Assembly: GCA_963575745.1 (NCBI GenBank)
Contig: CAUYUJ010005681.1
Location: 57,680 to 121,679, forward strand
Source of the DNA: Prorocentrum cordatum
Lineage: Eukaryota; Sar; Dinophyceae; Prorocentrales; Prorocentraceae
Reading direction: 5' to 3'
DNA: 64,000 bases
The number at the start of each line of letters is the position of its first letter. The stretch's first letter is position 1. The translations under genes were made by a program, and so were the position numbers. The notes below the pieces were generated by a model. The model saw only the letters and a list, made by a program, of their open reading frames with translations. It was not told the DNA's origin and searched no databases. This document shows, one piece after another, positions 41,380 to 50,839 of this stretch.

Positions 41380-42640
41380 AATCAGCCAAGACGGCTGACA
41401 GAGTGCACAGGAGGCCTCAAAGACGCCCCACGATGGCCTCAAGAAGGGCCAAGAGGCCCCCACGACGCCCCCAAAAAGGACCGACGAGGTCCCCCGGGTG
41501 GGCCCCGAAACGCAAAAATGGCCCCATACAAAAAATATGCATTTGTAGCATATTCGCCTATTGGGCTTTTCGCGCGTCCAAGTCGGCCCAAGAGATTCCC
41601 AAGACGGCCCAGTAGCCTCCCAAAGGAGCTCCAAGACTGCCACAGAGCGGCCCAAGACGGCCCAAGAGGCCCCCAAGACGGCCCAAGAGAGCTTCTAGAC
41701 GGGCCCAATAAGGGGTCCCAGAGAGGGAAAACCAAGTTCAAATTTCGAGCCTTCGGCCCCAAGAGGCCCCTAGGAGGTCACCAGAGCCTCCCCAGAGGTC
41801 CCTCGATGACACCGCGACAGCCCCGAGGCGCCCCAAGACGCCCCAAGAGGCACCCAAGCGGTCCCCCAAGAGGGCCCCGAGAGGCAAACATAGCCCCACT
41901 CCCTTCGCAAAACGTACATGTTTTACAAGATTCGCCTCTTGAGCTTTCACAGCGTCCAAGTCGGCCCAAGAGATTCCCGAGACGGCCCAGGAGGCTCCCA
42001 AGAGGGCTCCAAGACGGCCAAAGAGCGGCCCAAGACGGCCCAAGAGGCCCCCAGGACGGCCCAAGAGAGCTTCTGGACGGGCCAATAGGGGTTTCAAAGA
42101 AGGAAAACCCAATAGGGGTTTCAAATTTCGAGCTTTCGAGTCCAAGAGGCCCCTAGGAGGCCCTCGGGGGCCCCCAAGAGGCCCCCAGATCACACACGAC
42201 AGCCCCGAGGCGCCCCAAGACGCCCCAAGAGGCAGCCCAGAGGCCCCCCAAGAGGGCCCCGACAGCAAACATAGCCAAATTCTTTTCGTTAAACGTATGT
42301 TTTTCGCACATTCCCCTCCTCGGCTTCCGCAGCGTCCGAGTCGGCCCAAGGGATCCCCGAGACGGCCCAGGAGCCTCCCAAGAGGGCTCCCCAGACGGCC
42401 ACAGCGGGGCCCGCGACAGCCCCAGAGCGCCCCAGGACGGCCCAGGAGAGCTTCTGGAGGGGCCCACTAGGGATCCCAGAGAAGGAAAGCCAAGCTCAAA
42501 TTTCGACCCTTCGGCCCCAAGGGGCCCCTAGGAGGCCCCCCGCGGCCACCAAGAGGCCCCAAGAGGCCCCTGAGAGGCCCCCAAGAGGCCCCCAAAAGGC
42601 TCCCAAGAAGCTCCCAACCTCGTCGCATCACAGAGTGCCC
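41380..42640. repeat. CTTGG repeat block (reverse orientation) with ~375-bp higher-order units
   Basis: CCAAGAGGCCCC and CCAAGACGGCC units at 10-12 bp spacing. Three higher-order copies are marked by GCAAAAATGGCCCC at 41510, GCAAACATAGCCCC at 41884 and GCAAACATAGCCAA at 42263, giving periods of 374 and 379 bp. Each has an A/T-rich patch and then GTCCRAGTCGGCCCAA. Confidence 0.9.
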
Positions 42641-42895
42641 GACTGAACCCCCATCACCGAGCGAAGATTTCATTTAATGTCCCGCCCGCCCGCCCGGTGG
42701 TTGTGATATACTTTCACCAGCCTTGCCCAATCACAGAGTGAAGGTTGCGTTTAATGTCCTGCCTGCCCGACTGAACCCCTCCTTCAGTGAGGGAAGGTTT
42801 CAGTTAATGTCCCGCCCGCCCGGCTGGCGTCTGCGGTGGTTGTGATCCACTTCGCCCAACCTTGTCGCATCACAGAGTGATTCAATGTCCCGCCC
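42600..42895. repeat. Degenerate repeat with TTTAATGTCC and ATCACAGAGTG
   Basis: ATCACAGAGTG occurs at about 42628, 42731 and 42871, each followed by a (T)TTAATGTCC or TTCAATGTCC box and CCCGCCCG. The unit length varies (about 100-140 bp). Confidence 0.75.
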
Positions 42896-44187
42896 GTCGC
42901 CGTCGTCGTCGCCGTTGTCGTCGCAGGCGCCGCCGCAGGCGCCGGCGCCGTCGCGGGCCCGCGCTGGCGCCCGCCGTCGTCGTTTGCCAGCAGAGATTAG
43001 GGGGGGTGGGGGGGAGGGTGGGGTAGGGCGGGGGAGGTCTGGGCGGGTGGAGAGCCCCCGGTTATTCCGGGCGCGCGGGATGTAAGGGGGGGGAAGCCGC
43101 CCGGTTCCGACGTGTCGCGGGATGTTTCCCAAGCGAGTGGCCGTGAAACGCGCTCTCTCTGAATAAGGAAAGCCTCCCTGAGGGGCCAGACCCTGCCGCG
43201 TTCCTTTGTGTTTCGAGGCGAGGTGGGTGGCCCACGACCGGGCGTCCATTGGTCGCGAGACCTAGATTCCTTATCAAAGGTTTCTTTATCCAAGGCCCCC
43301 TCCGGCGCGCGGCGAGGACGAGGGGCCCGCGCAGGTGAACGCCCCCGCCTCGGACGCCGCGGGGCCCGCCGCCGACCCGCGCCGTTCGCGCGGGCGCGCG
43401 GCAGCGCCCGTGAATTCGTGGCATGACCACGCGGGTGTTCGCGCCCGCTCGAAGAGTTAAAAGGCCCCCTCCGTATCCCAGAAGCGCCCGGACTGTTTTA
43501 TCCCGGATCTTGAGATCCAAACGCCTATCCAGACTCAAGCGTGGACCCCGAGCCCCTAAACCAGAACATGCAGTTATTGTAATTGTTGCGCCATGCGCCC
43601 TCGGCCCGAAGCCTAATCCGAGCCTCGAACCCTATGCCTGACCCACACTGTTGCCCAAACCCGAGCCCTGATACTATTTCTGACACCCTGGGCCCTCGAC
43701 ATCCCAAGCCAAAATCCTAGCCATAAGCCGAGCTCTACCCTTACCACCAATCCCAGAACTGACCACATCTAAGCCTACCTGATCCCTGACCCTGACCCAG
43801 GTACTGACTCCGATCGCGCCTTAATTCACGGCTGCGCTGGCTTCGAAGTCTGCAGCTTCGAGCGTTTCGGAGCTTGCTTCTTCCGCTGCGCTATGCGTTC
43901 GATTTCAAGCTGGCTAGAACCTGAGTGTGCGCGACGCGCGCGCTGGTTCGTGTATATATCTCTAGACACACCCACAACAAGAAAACATGAAACGACTGCA
44001 AACAACAACACGAAAAAGTGGACAGGTAGCCCCCGGACCAGCGCCTGTGTGCAGCTATTACTCCTCGACACACCCCTGGGCTGCGGTCCGTAACCCTTGT
44101 GGGCCGAGTGCTGGCATCCAGGCCCTGTCCACAGAGCGTACCATGGGCAAATGCCCCGAGGATCTCTCAGGGTCTGTCCTATCTTTT
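42896..44187. other. Gene-free stretch
   Basis: GC-rich unique sequence to 43450, then a C/A-rich degenerate stretch (43545-43800) with many CCCTGA and GAGCCC strings but no regular period. A second copy of the GC-hairpin/TATA element sits at 43912-43965 (GGCTAGAACCTGAG, alternating CG, then TGTATATATC). No gene was recognised. Confidence 0.5.
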
Positions 44188-44195
44188 AGTCAGGG
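44174..44195 (+). promoter_or_regulatory. Candidate splice or trans-splice acceptor before the ankyrin gene
   Basis: GTCCTATCTTTTAG is a pyrimidine-rich stretch ending in AG, six bases before the ATG of the ankyrin ORF. It would suit spliced-leader addition or a normal intron end. Confidence 0.35.
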
Positions 44196-45194
44196 ATGGC
44201 CTCCACTGCGGGCAAGAGGCACGAGGACGCGCACGAGGGATGGCCTCCACTGCGGGCAAGAGTCATGATGCGCGAGGCCGCTGAGGCCTGGCCCTTCGGC
44301 GCGAGCCACTTCGGGAGCTTCTGGGTGCATGCCGCCGCGAGAGTCGTGTCACAGGGACACGCGCGCGTGTGTGGCGAAGGACAGGTGGCCGCCTTCGATG
44401 TTGGTATACAGATGTTCACGGTGTCCATTCGCGGCCAGGGGCGCATCGACGTCTCCAGAGCCCAGTTGAATTTCGGCCATGCAGCAGTAGTGCGACAGGC
44501 GCAAGCCTTCTTCAAAGCATTTCACCCTCCGGGGCACTTCATCTGGAACCTGGGACGCGATCGCCCCGACGAGGCGCTGCGGGGTATCACCGGCCCTGCC
44601 CGGCTCGACAGGGCGATTGCGTTCTGGCTTTTCTTTTTGCTGCAGGGGGCCTTGCAGCAGGTTCACGCCTTCTTGGACCTCCCCGAGACTGTCCCTCCCA
44701 TTGCGCGCCGCCTCCTCGACCTGAAAGTGACCGCCGACGACTGCCTCCTCCACGCCCAGGCCGAGCAAGCCCTGCTCCTGGCCGCGCTGCAGGGCTCCAC
44801 CGACCTCCTGCACCGGCTCATGTCCCGGGGGGTCCGCCCCGCGCTGAGGGCCGGAGACGGCTCCACTGCGCTGCACTTCGCCACGGCCGGGCGCCAACTT
44901 GCGTCCTGCCGTTTGCTGCTTGCCGCCCGCGCCAACCCTGGCGCACGGCGCGGCGCCGACGACGTGCGCTGTAACCCCGAGGTTCCTGTCCACATCGCCG
45001 CGAGCAGGGGCTTCGTCTCTGGCCTGCGCCTCCTCGTCGAGCACTCGGCCGGCTGCGGCATCAAGTGCGAGGACGTTAATCCCCTGGATATTGCGATGAT
45101 GGTGTTCGCGAGGCAGAAGGACAGGGCGAGCCCGGAGAGCTGCGCCGAGGGCGACCGCCCGCTTCTTGCGGTGTCAGTCGCCGCAGACCATTGA
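44196..45194 (+). CDS. Ankyrin-repeat protein, first frame
   Basis: 332 codons. The N-terminal 190 residues hold no domain I recognise but include a hydrophobic stretch (AIAFWLFFLLQGAL, about residues 145-160). They are followed by ankyrin-type repeats at about 190-216 (LLLAALQGSTDLLHRLMSRG), 219-250 (GSTALHFATAGRQLASCRLL) and 263-290 (VPVHIAASRGFVSGLRLLVE), and by a diverged fourth, NPLDIAMMVFA. Ankyrin repeats bind protein partners; no catalytic part is seen. The frame stops at TGA (45192-45194), and a protein-like frame shifted by one continues at once. The protein is therefore either complete at 332 residues with a second gene behind it, or part of a longer one broken by a frameshift. A 49-bp tandem duplication lies at the start (44196 and 44245). 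Confidence 0.6.
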   Translation: MASTAGKRHEDAHEGWPPLRARVMMREAAEAWPFGASHFGSFWVHAAARVVSQGHARVCGEGQVAAFDVGIQMFTVSIRGQGRIDVSRAQLNFGHAAVVRQAQAFFKAFHPPGHFIWNLGRDRPDEALRGITGPARLDRAIAFWLFFLLQGALQQVHAFLDLPETVPPIARRLLDLKVTADDCLLHAQAEQALLLAALQGSTDLLHRLMSRGVRPALRAGDGSTALHFATAGRQLASCRLLLAARANPGARRGADDVRCNPEVPVHIAASRGFVSGLRLLVEHSAGCGIKCEDVNPLDIAMMVFARQKDRASPESCAEGDRPLLAVSVAADH

Positions 45195-45213
45195 TGGCCA
45201 CGAGTGCGGCAAG

Positions 45214-46060
45214 ATGAACCAGGCGCTGGACAACTTGTTCGGGGCGAAGGGGGACTTGGCAACGGAGCAAACACTTGTCGAGGCGACTTTCGGTTTGCAC
45301 CTCTGGCAGACGGTCTACTGCTGGATGCTGTCAGACAAGGACGTGGGTTACGGCCAGGAGGGCACGCTTGTGGGCTGCGTGAGTGCCCCGAGCGGCCCTC
45401 TCCTCACTGCTGAGTTTGCTGGCCAGGCCTTCGCTTTCGGCAGCGCGTCCGAAGTGAGGGCTGAGAAGCCCCCCGGCCATGTCGCGGGCTTCCATATTGG
45501 CGAGGTGGTGTGCGCGGGCTTCACCAGCGAGCACGCTTCTGAGGTGACGGTGCTCGGGCCAGCCGTCGGCTCGAGCAACGAAGCGGACGTGCGCGTGCGG
45601 TGCAGGGACGGCGGTCGCCAAGTGGTGGGGGCCGCAGACCCGGCAAGAGAACGCGCGAGCATCGCGCCTTTCCGCGGCCTTGGGGAGGCGGCCCGCGCAC
45701 TGGCAGGGGGGGGGAAGAGCGCGGAGGTCCTGCTCGCCCTGGGCAGGCTCACGAACAGGATTTGCGTCGACCAGGCGGGCGAGAACGCCAAGGAGGCGCA
45801 GGCAGCACTGCGGCTCATGAGCGCTGGTGGCAGCTGCGCCGCAGAGACGCCCGAGGACTTGCAGCTGCGGAGCGTCGCCGCTCTCAGAGAGGTTGGCAGC
45901 CGCCTGCTTGCGCCGGACCATCTGCCACCGCCCATCCCGGCGGCCGTGGCCGTGAAGGGCAAGAAGTTCAAGCTTCATTACGCAGGTTCGCTGAAGTCGT
46001 GGCTGCGGGCTCAGCTCGAGATGGAGGCGGTCCACGTGCTCCTCGTGAGAGGGGGTGCGA
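45214..46060 (+). CDS. Continuation frame 2 downstream of ankyrin ORF
   Basis: A shifted plus frame is open across the end of the ankyrin ORF, with its first ATG at 45214 (MNQALDNLFGAKGDLATEQT). Its composition is balanced and globular: FGLHLWQTVYCWMLSDKDVG at about residue 28, GFHIGEVVCAGFTSEHASEV at about residue 94, then helical Ala/Leu-rich segments (AALRLMSAGG; LRSVAALREVGSRLL) and KKFKLHYAGSLKSWLRAQLE near the end. The frame degrades to Arg/Pro after 46050, where a third frame takes over. No known domain was recognised. It may be the next part of the ankyrin protein or a separate gene. Confidence 0.45.
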
Positions 46061-46514
46061 GCCGCCCTCGCTCGCGCTCCCGCGCGTGCGGGAGGCCGCC
46101 GAGGCAGCGCACAGGGCCGCGTCGTTTTCGGGGGGCCCAGCGCCACTGGTCGAGGTTCTCCGCTTCTGCGCGCGCGGAGCGCAGCAGGGGCTGGGCCAGC
46201 CCATCCTGCACGACGCGGTGGAGCAACTCTCGCAGCTGGTGGCTTCCGAGACTTGCGCGAAGCTCCTGTTCACGCCGGTCGCGCGGCTGATAGTCGAGTG
46301 GCACTCGCCCTCGTTCCGCGACAAGGCAGCGCCCGACGTGCTGGCGAGCGCCAGCAGCGCCCGCCTGCTGGTGGAGCAGGTGAGGGAGTCGCTTCTGGCG
46401 GCGCTGGCAGCTCTTAGAAAGTCGCACGCAGGGGGCGGTGCGATTTCGCCCGCGCTGGAGGAGCAGCTCCAAGAACTCCCGCAGATCATGGATATGCTGG
46501 AAAAAACTTGCTGA
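46050..46514 (+). CDS. Continuation frame 3
   Basis: From about 46050 another frame carries the protein-like signal: LPRVREAAEAAHRAASFSGG, then ILHDAVEQLSQLVASETCAK, LLFTPVARLIVEWHSPSF and a helical segment ending LQELPQIMDMLEKTC and TGA. It starts inside a G-rich run (GAGAGGGGGTGCG, 46050) where a single-base indel would join it to the previous frame. Unrecognised domain. Confidence 0.4.
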   Translation, partial: RGCEPPSLALPRVREAAEAAHRAASFSGGPAPLVEVLRFCARGAQQGLGQPILHDAVEQLSQLVASETCAKLLFTPVARLIVEWHSPSFRDKAAPDVLASASSARLLVEQVRESLLAALAALRKSHAGGGAISPALEEQLQELPQIMDMLEKTC

Positions 46515-47359
46515 CGCGCTTGTTCCTGGCACTGCACGGCCCGGCGCAGCGACCTGCGCGGGCGCGCGAGCCGGCCCAGCTCCGGGCCCGCGCCAGCGAG
46601 CGAGCGCAGTCGTGCGAAGAGCTCGCCCGCGGATTCGAGCGCAGCCACGCGATCGATCCCGACAATCTTGATTGGAAGGCACTCTCGGGCGACTTCATGA
46701 CACGCGGGAAGAACTACAGGAGCATGGCCAGGGACAAGGCGAAGTGGAAAGCCGCTCGCATGCGCGAGTCCTTCGATATGTCGGCAAGTTTCGCGCAGCT
46801 AGTGAAGGGGTGCAGGCGCGGCTTCCGAGGCGCGCAGTCAGCGAACAGCCCCGAGTGCCCTGATCGCGGACCTACTAACCACATCGACTTCCCTCCACCC
46901 TCCTGTCTGCCACGTGATCCGAGCCAGGCGAACGGCGACTCGGACGATTCCTCGCAGTACCACTTCGCCCCTGAGGAGACAACGCCTTTCCGGCATTGGG
47001 CCGTGGTCGCCCAGATCGAAGAGAGAGAGGGCAGCGGGGCATTGATCGCGTCGACATCGCATGGCCAGCTAATCCGAGCCCCCCTCGCTGGAACGGCCGA
47101 GGGGAGGGCCGACGCTTTGCCAGGCCGAACCCTTGTCATCCTGTGCCCCCTGCTCCACCGCAGCAGCCCCGACGCCAGTGGTTACAGCTCTGGGGGGTGG
47201 CCCGGCGGCTCCAAACAGACGGCGCCGGTCCCGGAAGGACCTTCAGGCTTCTTCTGCGAGCATACGTGGAAGCCCCGGGCGCGTGGGCCCCGTAGTGGCG
47301 GAAGAGGTGCTGGGGGCCCTCCCCAGACTGGCGCCCTCCCAGGACATCCGACGCCGTGA
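46503..47359 (+). CDS. Continuation frame 4
   Basis: At the end of the previous frame a run of six A (GGAAAAAAC, 46499-46507) allows a one-base slip into a frame that continues with LLTRLFLALHGPAQRP, a charged segment, FERSHAIDPDNLDWKALSGD and a Lys/Arg-rich helix (RDKAKWKAARMRESFDMSAS). It becomes Pro/Ser/Gly-rich and weakly supported after about 46850 and stops at 47357-47359. The function is unknown. Confidence 0.35.
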
Positions 47360-47585
47360 TTTCTCACAGCGTCGGTCCCCAGAGGTCCCGACACCTCCCC
47401 CAGGACCGGTCATTTCGTCCTGGGCCGTTTTTTGACGGCCCCCCAGGGGCCGAAAACGGGCGAACAAATCATGTAGTGTTCTTTGTCGCGACGCTGTAGA
47501 TCTGGGCCTGTCCGGAGCAGTTGGGCCCTCCCCGAACCGCTTCGGAATATCGCGGGCGACGTGCCACATTTCGTCGCCGCTTCCC

Positions 47586-47981
47586 GTGCGCGAGTTTGCC
47601 ATCGACCGCCAGCTCGGCGCCGTGGTTGACGCCGGCGACCTCCTTGCGGAGCGGCCAGGAGCCCTATCGCAGGCGCGGTCTTTCGAAGGCCACGTCGACT
47701 TCCCGTCTCTCCTCAGCGCGCGGTCTCTCGCCGCGGGCGCGCCACATGACGGCGACGGCCCCGAGGAGGCGCCGCCGCCGTCGCCAGCCAGCGCCCGGCC
47801 CAGCAGGAAACAGAGGGCCGCCGCGGCGAGAGCCCGCCGACAGGCGGCGGCTCTGCCCGCGCGCGGCGCCCACCGCGTCGCGGGGGGACCAGGCGCAGAG
47901 GGCGCCGGTCTCACACCGCCTGCGCCGCTTAACGCAGGGGCGGCGATAAGAGGTGCACAGATCTGTGCACCTAAACCCTAA
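47586..47981 (+). CDS. Possible exon before the telomeric repeat
   Basis: The plus frame starts in balanced sequence (FAIDRQLGAVVDAGDLLAER) and then becomes Ala/Arg/Pro-rich. It runs into the palindrome and the CCCTAAA repeat, where it ends. The opposite strand (47243-47914) is also open. No domain recognised. Confidence 0.25.
   Translation: MREFAIDRQLGAVVDAGDLLAERPGALSQARSFEGHVDFPSLLSARSLAAGAPHDGDGPEEAPPPSPASARPSRKQRAAAARARRQAAALPARGAHRVAGGPGAEGAGLTPPAPLNAGAAIRGAQICAPKP
47951..47972. repeat. Perfect 22-bp palindrome
   Basis: The left half is AGGTGCACAGA and the right half is its exact reverse complement, with no loop. Its last two bases are also the first bases of the CTAAACC repeat. Confidence 0.95.
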
Positions 47982-48003
47982 ACCCTAAACCCTAAACCCT
48001 TAG
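47971..48003. repeat. Interstitial telomeric repeat (CCCTAAA)n
   Basis: About four and a half units of CTAAACC, the complement of the TTTAGGG telomere repeat known from plants and reported from dinoflagellates. The block is short and internal, so it is not a chromosome end in this window. Confidence 0.9.
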
Positions 48004-48004
48004 G

Positions 48005-48757
48005 TTGCGATCGATCGCCTGCGGAGATGATGGTGATTTGGTGGCGAGCGCGCTGGGGCAGGACGGGGCCTCTCAGCCTGCCTCGCAGTCCGAGACATCG
48101 ATGTCCGACTGCGGCGACGCAGAGGTGACTGGCGCGGAGCTCGCCGACAGCAAGGGCGCGGCCTGGCAGCCACCCGCCGCCGAAAGCATAGAGCCCGACG
48201 AGGAGATCCAGAGCGAGGCTTCTGGCGTGGCCGAAGCACCTGGCAACGTGAAGCCCAGTGCTGCCCCGGTCAAGCTTGCGCCCGCTAAGCCACTGGGCGC
48301 GCCAGCGCCCGCCTGAGGAGGGCCCGCGCGAGGTGCCGGGCCAGGCTCTCCGGCAATGGGCCGGACGAACTGCCTGCGGGCGCGGCCAAGCGACGTGTTC
48401 TTTTCGCAGAATTCGATCAGCAACGTCTTCGCAGAGGATAAGCGCCCCATCTTTGAGACGCTGTACATGCTGCGAGATGGCAGCATCAAGGTCAGCGTCA
48501 TCTCAGAGATCGAGATCACCTGGGGTGCCAATCGGTCATAATGGCCGCCAAGGTGGTGGGCATACACGGGCAATCGCAGATTGTGGATCTTCAGGGAACT
48601 CGAGAAGCAGGGAGTGTTGCAGAACACCGTCGTGCAAGTAACCAGCAAGGAGGTCCCGTCTAGGAAATTTACCACACAAAACGGGGGCGAGACAGTCCGA
48701 GTGACCCGCATGAGCGCGGAGATGCTTGAGGCTGCAATTCAGCCGCGATCATCTTGA
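48005..48757 (+). pseudogene. ParB/sulfiredoxin-like domain protein, broken
   Basis: One plus frame runs the whole length, apart from stops at 48314-48316 (TGA) and 48539-48541 (TAA). The first 100 codons are acidic and low-complexity (SDCGDAEVTGAELADSKG and onward). The second part has PSDVFFSQNSISNVFAED (about 48389-48442), then ETLYMLRDGSIKVSVI (about 48457-48504). After the TAA come WWAYTGNRRLWIFRELEKQG (48552-48611) and a C-terminal TVRVTRMSAEMLEAA. A FxQxSIS strand and a GNRRLWxFRELE motif are, as I know them, marks of ParB-N/sulfiredoxin-fold domains, which occur in many dinoflagellate proteins. About ten residues around the TAA look inserted, so a short unspliced intron is an alternative to a nonsense mutation. 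Confidence 0.5.
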
Positions 48758-49640
48758 TGTTTACACTTTTATGAGTTTGCCCGCCTCATATTGTCGAGGT
48801 CTGCGGGCTCCGACGCACAGCTGATCTTTTGGCCTGGCATCCAGCCAGAGTTTGAGCCAGCTTGCGCCAGACAGTTCAAGGTTGGTTCAGGAGTGCTGTA
48901 AGATGGACGATAGGCAATATGCGGACCATCAATCTGGTAAACCGTAGTTGCAAAAGGTTGTATGATTCGGACCAGAAGCTAAACCTTAGTTCAGTACCCC
49001 CGAATAGCGATGAGCAACATTTTACTCCATTATGGTGCCATTCTGCGGGCGTTCTTGCTGCCGTCGGGCAATCTTGGACGATTCTGCGGCCTTGCTTGGG
49101 CCGTCTTGGGCAATCCTGGACCCATTTTGGCTTGCCCTTCCCGTCCCTCACTCCTGACGCAGTGCTTGCATGAAGGAGTTCCTATCGGTCCTGAAATGAA
49201 CTGCCCTGCGCTGTGGAGATGTTCGGACGTTTTTGGCGGTTTCCGGCGGTGCCTGGTCAGAGGGTCCCACTCCAGAGGATCCCACCCCGTAGGACTCCCA
49301 CCCCAAAGGACTTCCACCTTTTCAGGACTCCCACCCCACAGGATCCCGACCCACAGGGTCCCCGCGTATAGATTGCACCGCATGGATTGCACAGATGGCG
49401 TAGATTGCATCACATCGGTCGCGCCGCGTATATTGCTTCGCATATGTTGCACAACACTTGCACGTCAAAGATTGCATCACAGAGGTTGCGCTCCACAGAC
49501 TGCCCAGAGTCACCGTATGGGGTCCAGACGGTATCATTCAAGTTTCCTTATTTCATCGTTTCGCTCATTCTGCCGGCCCTTACAGCCTCGTTTCTGCCGT
49601 TTGCCCGAGGGCTTGTTGTCAATGCGGAGCTGTTGGGGTC
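48758..49640. other. Gene-free stretch with short repeats
   Basis: Lower-GC unique sequence to 49035, then a short CTTGG block (49065-49125). A run of about 18-bp units built on GGACTCCCACCCCA follows (49255-49355), then units built on GATTGCATCACA or GATTGCACAG (49370-49505). No gene recognised. Confidence 0.55.
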
Positions 49641-49654
49641 TCTTGGCAGGAGGC

Positions 49655-50290
49655 AGTTTTGAAGCCTCTTGAGGCCTCCTGGGGGCCGGTTGGGGGCCCT
49701 TGCTGCTTGGGGGCTTCTTGGGGCCTCTTCGGGGCTTCTTGGGGATTATTGTCGTGTTTTTTGTTTGATCTGTGGGTTTGTTGTTTTTTTCTGTTTTTTT
49801 TCTTTTTTTTGTTGTTTTTTTTTTGCTTGTTGCTTTTATGGTTTCTTTGCATTTTTGCGGGTGTCTGGGAGCGTGCCCCTGGGGCGTGAACAATTGCATG
49901 TCGTTTCGAGGGGGGGGGGGGGGGGGGTTTCCCATCTGGTCCTCTGGGCCGTCTTGGGCGCCTTCTTGGGCCGTCTGGGGCCATCTTGGGGCCGCGGTGG
50001 TCCATCTTGGAGGCCCTGGGGCCGTCTTGGGGCGATCTTGAGGGCCTCTTGGGCAGCCTTGGACGTTGTGAACCGCCCAAAGTCGCACATGTGAAACATT
50101 ACACATTTTCCAAATGGAATTTGACGATTTTTGCTTCTTGGGGCCTTCTTGGAGGGCATCTTAAGGCTCTCTTGGGGCTTCTTGGCGGTCCCAGGGCTGT
50201 CTGGAGGTTATCTTGGACGTCTTGGAGCGACCTTTCGGCGACTCGGGGCCCCCCAGACCGTCTCGGGAGCGTCTCGGGGCCCTTTTGGCG
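49655..50290. repeat. CTTGG repeat block interrupted by a T-rich tract and G18
   Basis: CTTGG units run at 49660-49745 and 49945-50290. Between them are a T-rich stretch (49745-49858) and an uninterrupted run of 18 G (49910-49927). Confidence 0.85.
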
Positions 50291-50319
50291 CGCTCCTGGA
50301 GCGCTCTGCATATACGTAC

Positions 50320-50328
50320 ACATACGCT

Positions 50329-50363
<35 letters not shown>

Positions 50364-50755
50364 GTATGTGTGTATATATATATGTATGTATAGGTATGTA
50401 TGTATGTATGCATGTATGCATGCATGCATGCAGGAGGCATGAATGCAGGCAGTCATGTATGTTGTATCGGTAGTATGATGTATGTCTGTATGTATGTAGT
50501 AGGTACGTAGTACGTATGTAAGTATGTAAGTATGTAGTATTTACGTTACGTATGTACGTTGTACTATTTACGATGTACGTATGTATGTGGTATGTATGTA
50601 TGTATGGATGATGTATTGTAGGTAGTAGCATGCATGCAGTATGTATGTTATGTATGCATGTTGTATGTATGTATGTATGTATATGAGTATGTCTTTATGG
50701 ATTGTATGAATGTGTGCTATATAAATGTGTGTTATATATTATTATATATATATAT
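50320..50755. repeat. ATGT/AT microsatellite region
   Basis: (TA)n at about 50331-50351, then degenerate (ATGT)n to about 50690 and again (AT)n at 50735-50755. Just upstream, GGCGCGCTCCTGGAGCGC is a GC-rich imperfect inverted repeat, as at the other TA tracts. Confidence 0.9.
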
Positions 50756-50839
50756 TGTCGCCGGTGCCAGAGCGGAGCGACCCTCCCCCCCCCAACCCAC
50801 CCTTGTAATCTCTCCTGGGGGGGTTCGAGCTGGCGCCAT

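Noticed and set aside
43545-43800. Degenerate telomeric repeat (CCCTGA-like strings)
   Set aside because: There is no regular 6- or 7-bp period; it is better described as C/A-rich low complexity.
46490-46515. Programmed -1 ribosomal frameshift at the A6 run
   Set aside because: The zero-frame codons (GAA AAA ACT) do not form the standard slippery heptamer, and no downstream structure was assessed; an indel is simpler.
49110-49135. Possible dinoflagellate spliced-leader relic (CCATTTTGGCT)
   Set aside because: It lies inside a CTTGG block where GGCCATTTTGG strings arise often, and the end of the leader sequence does not match.
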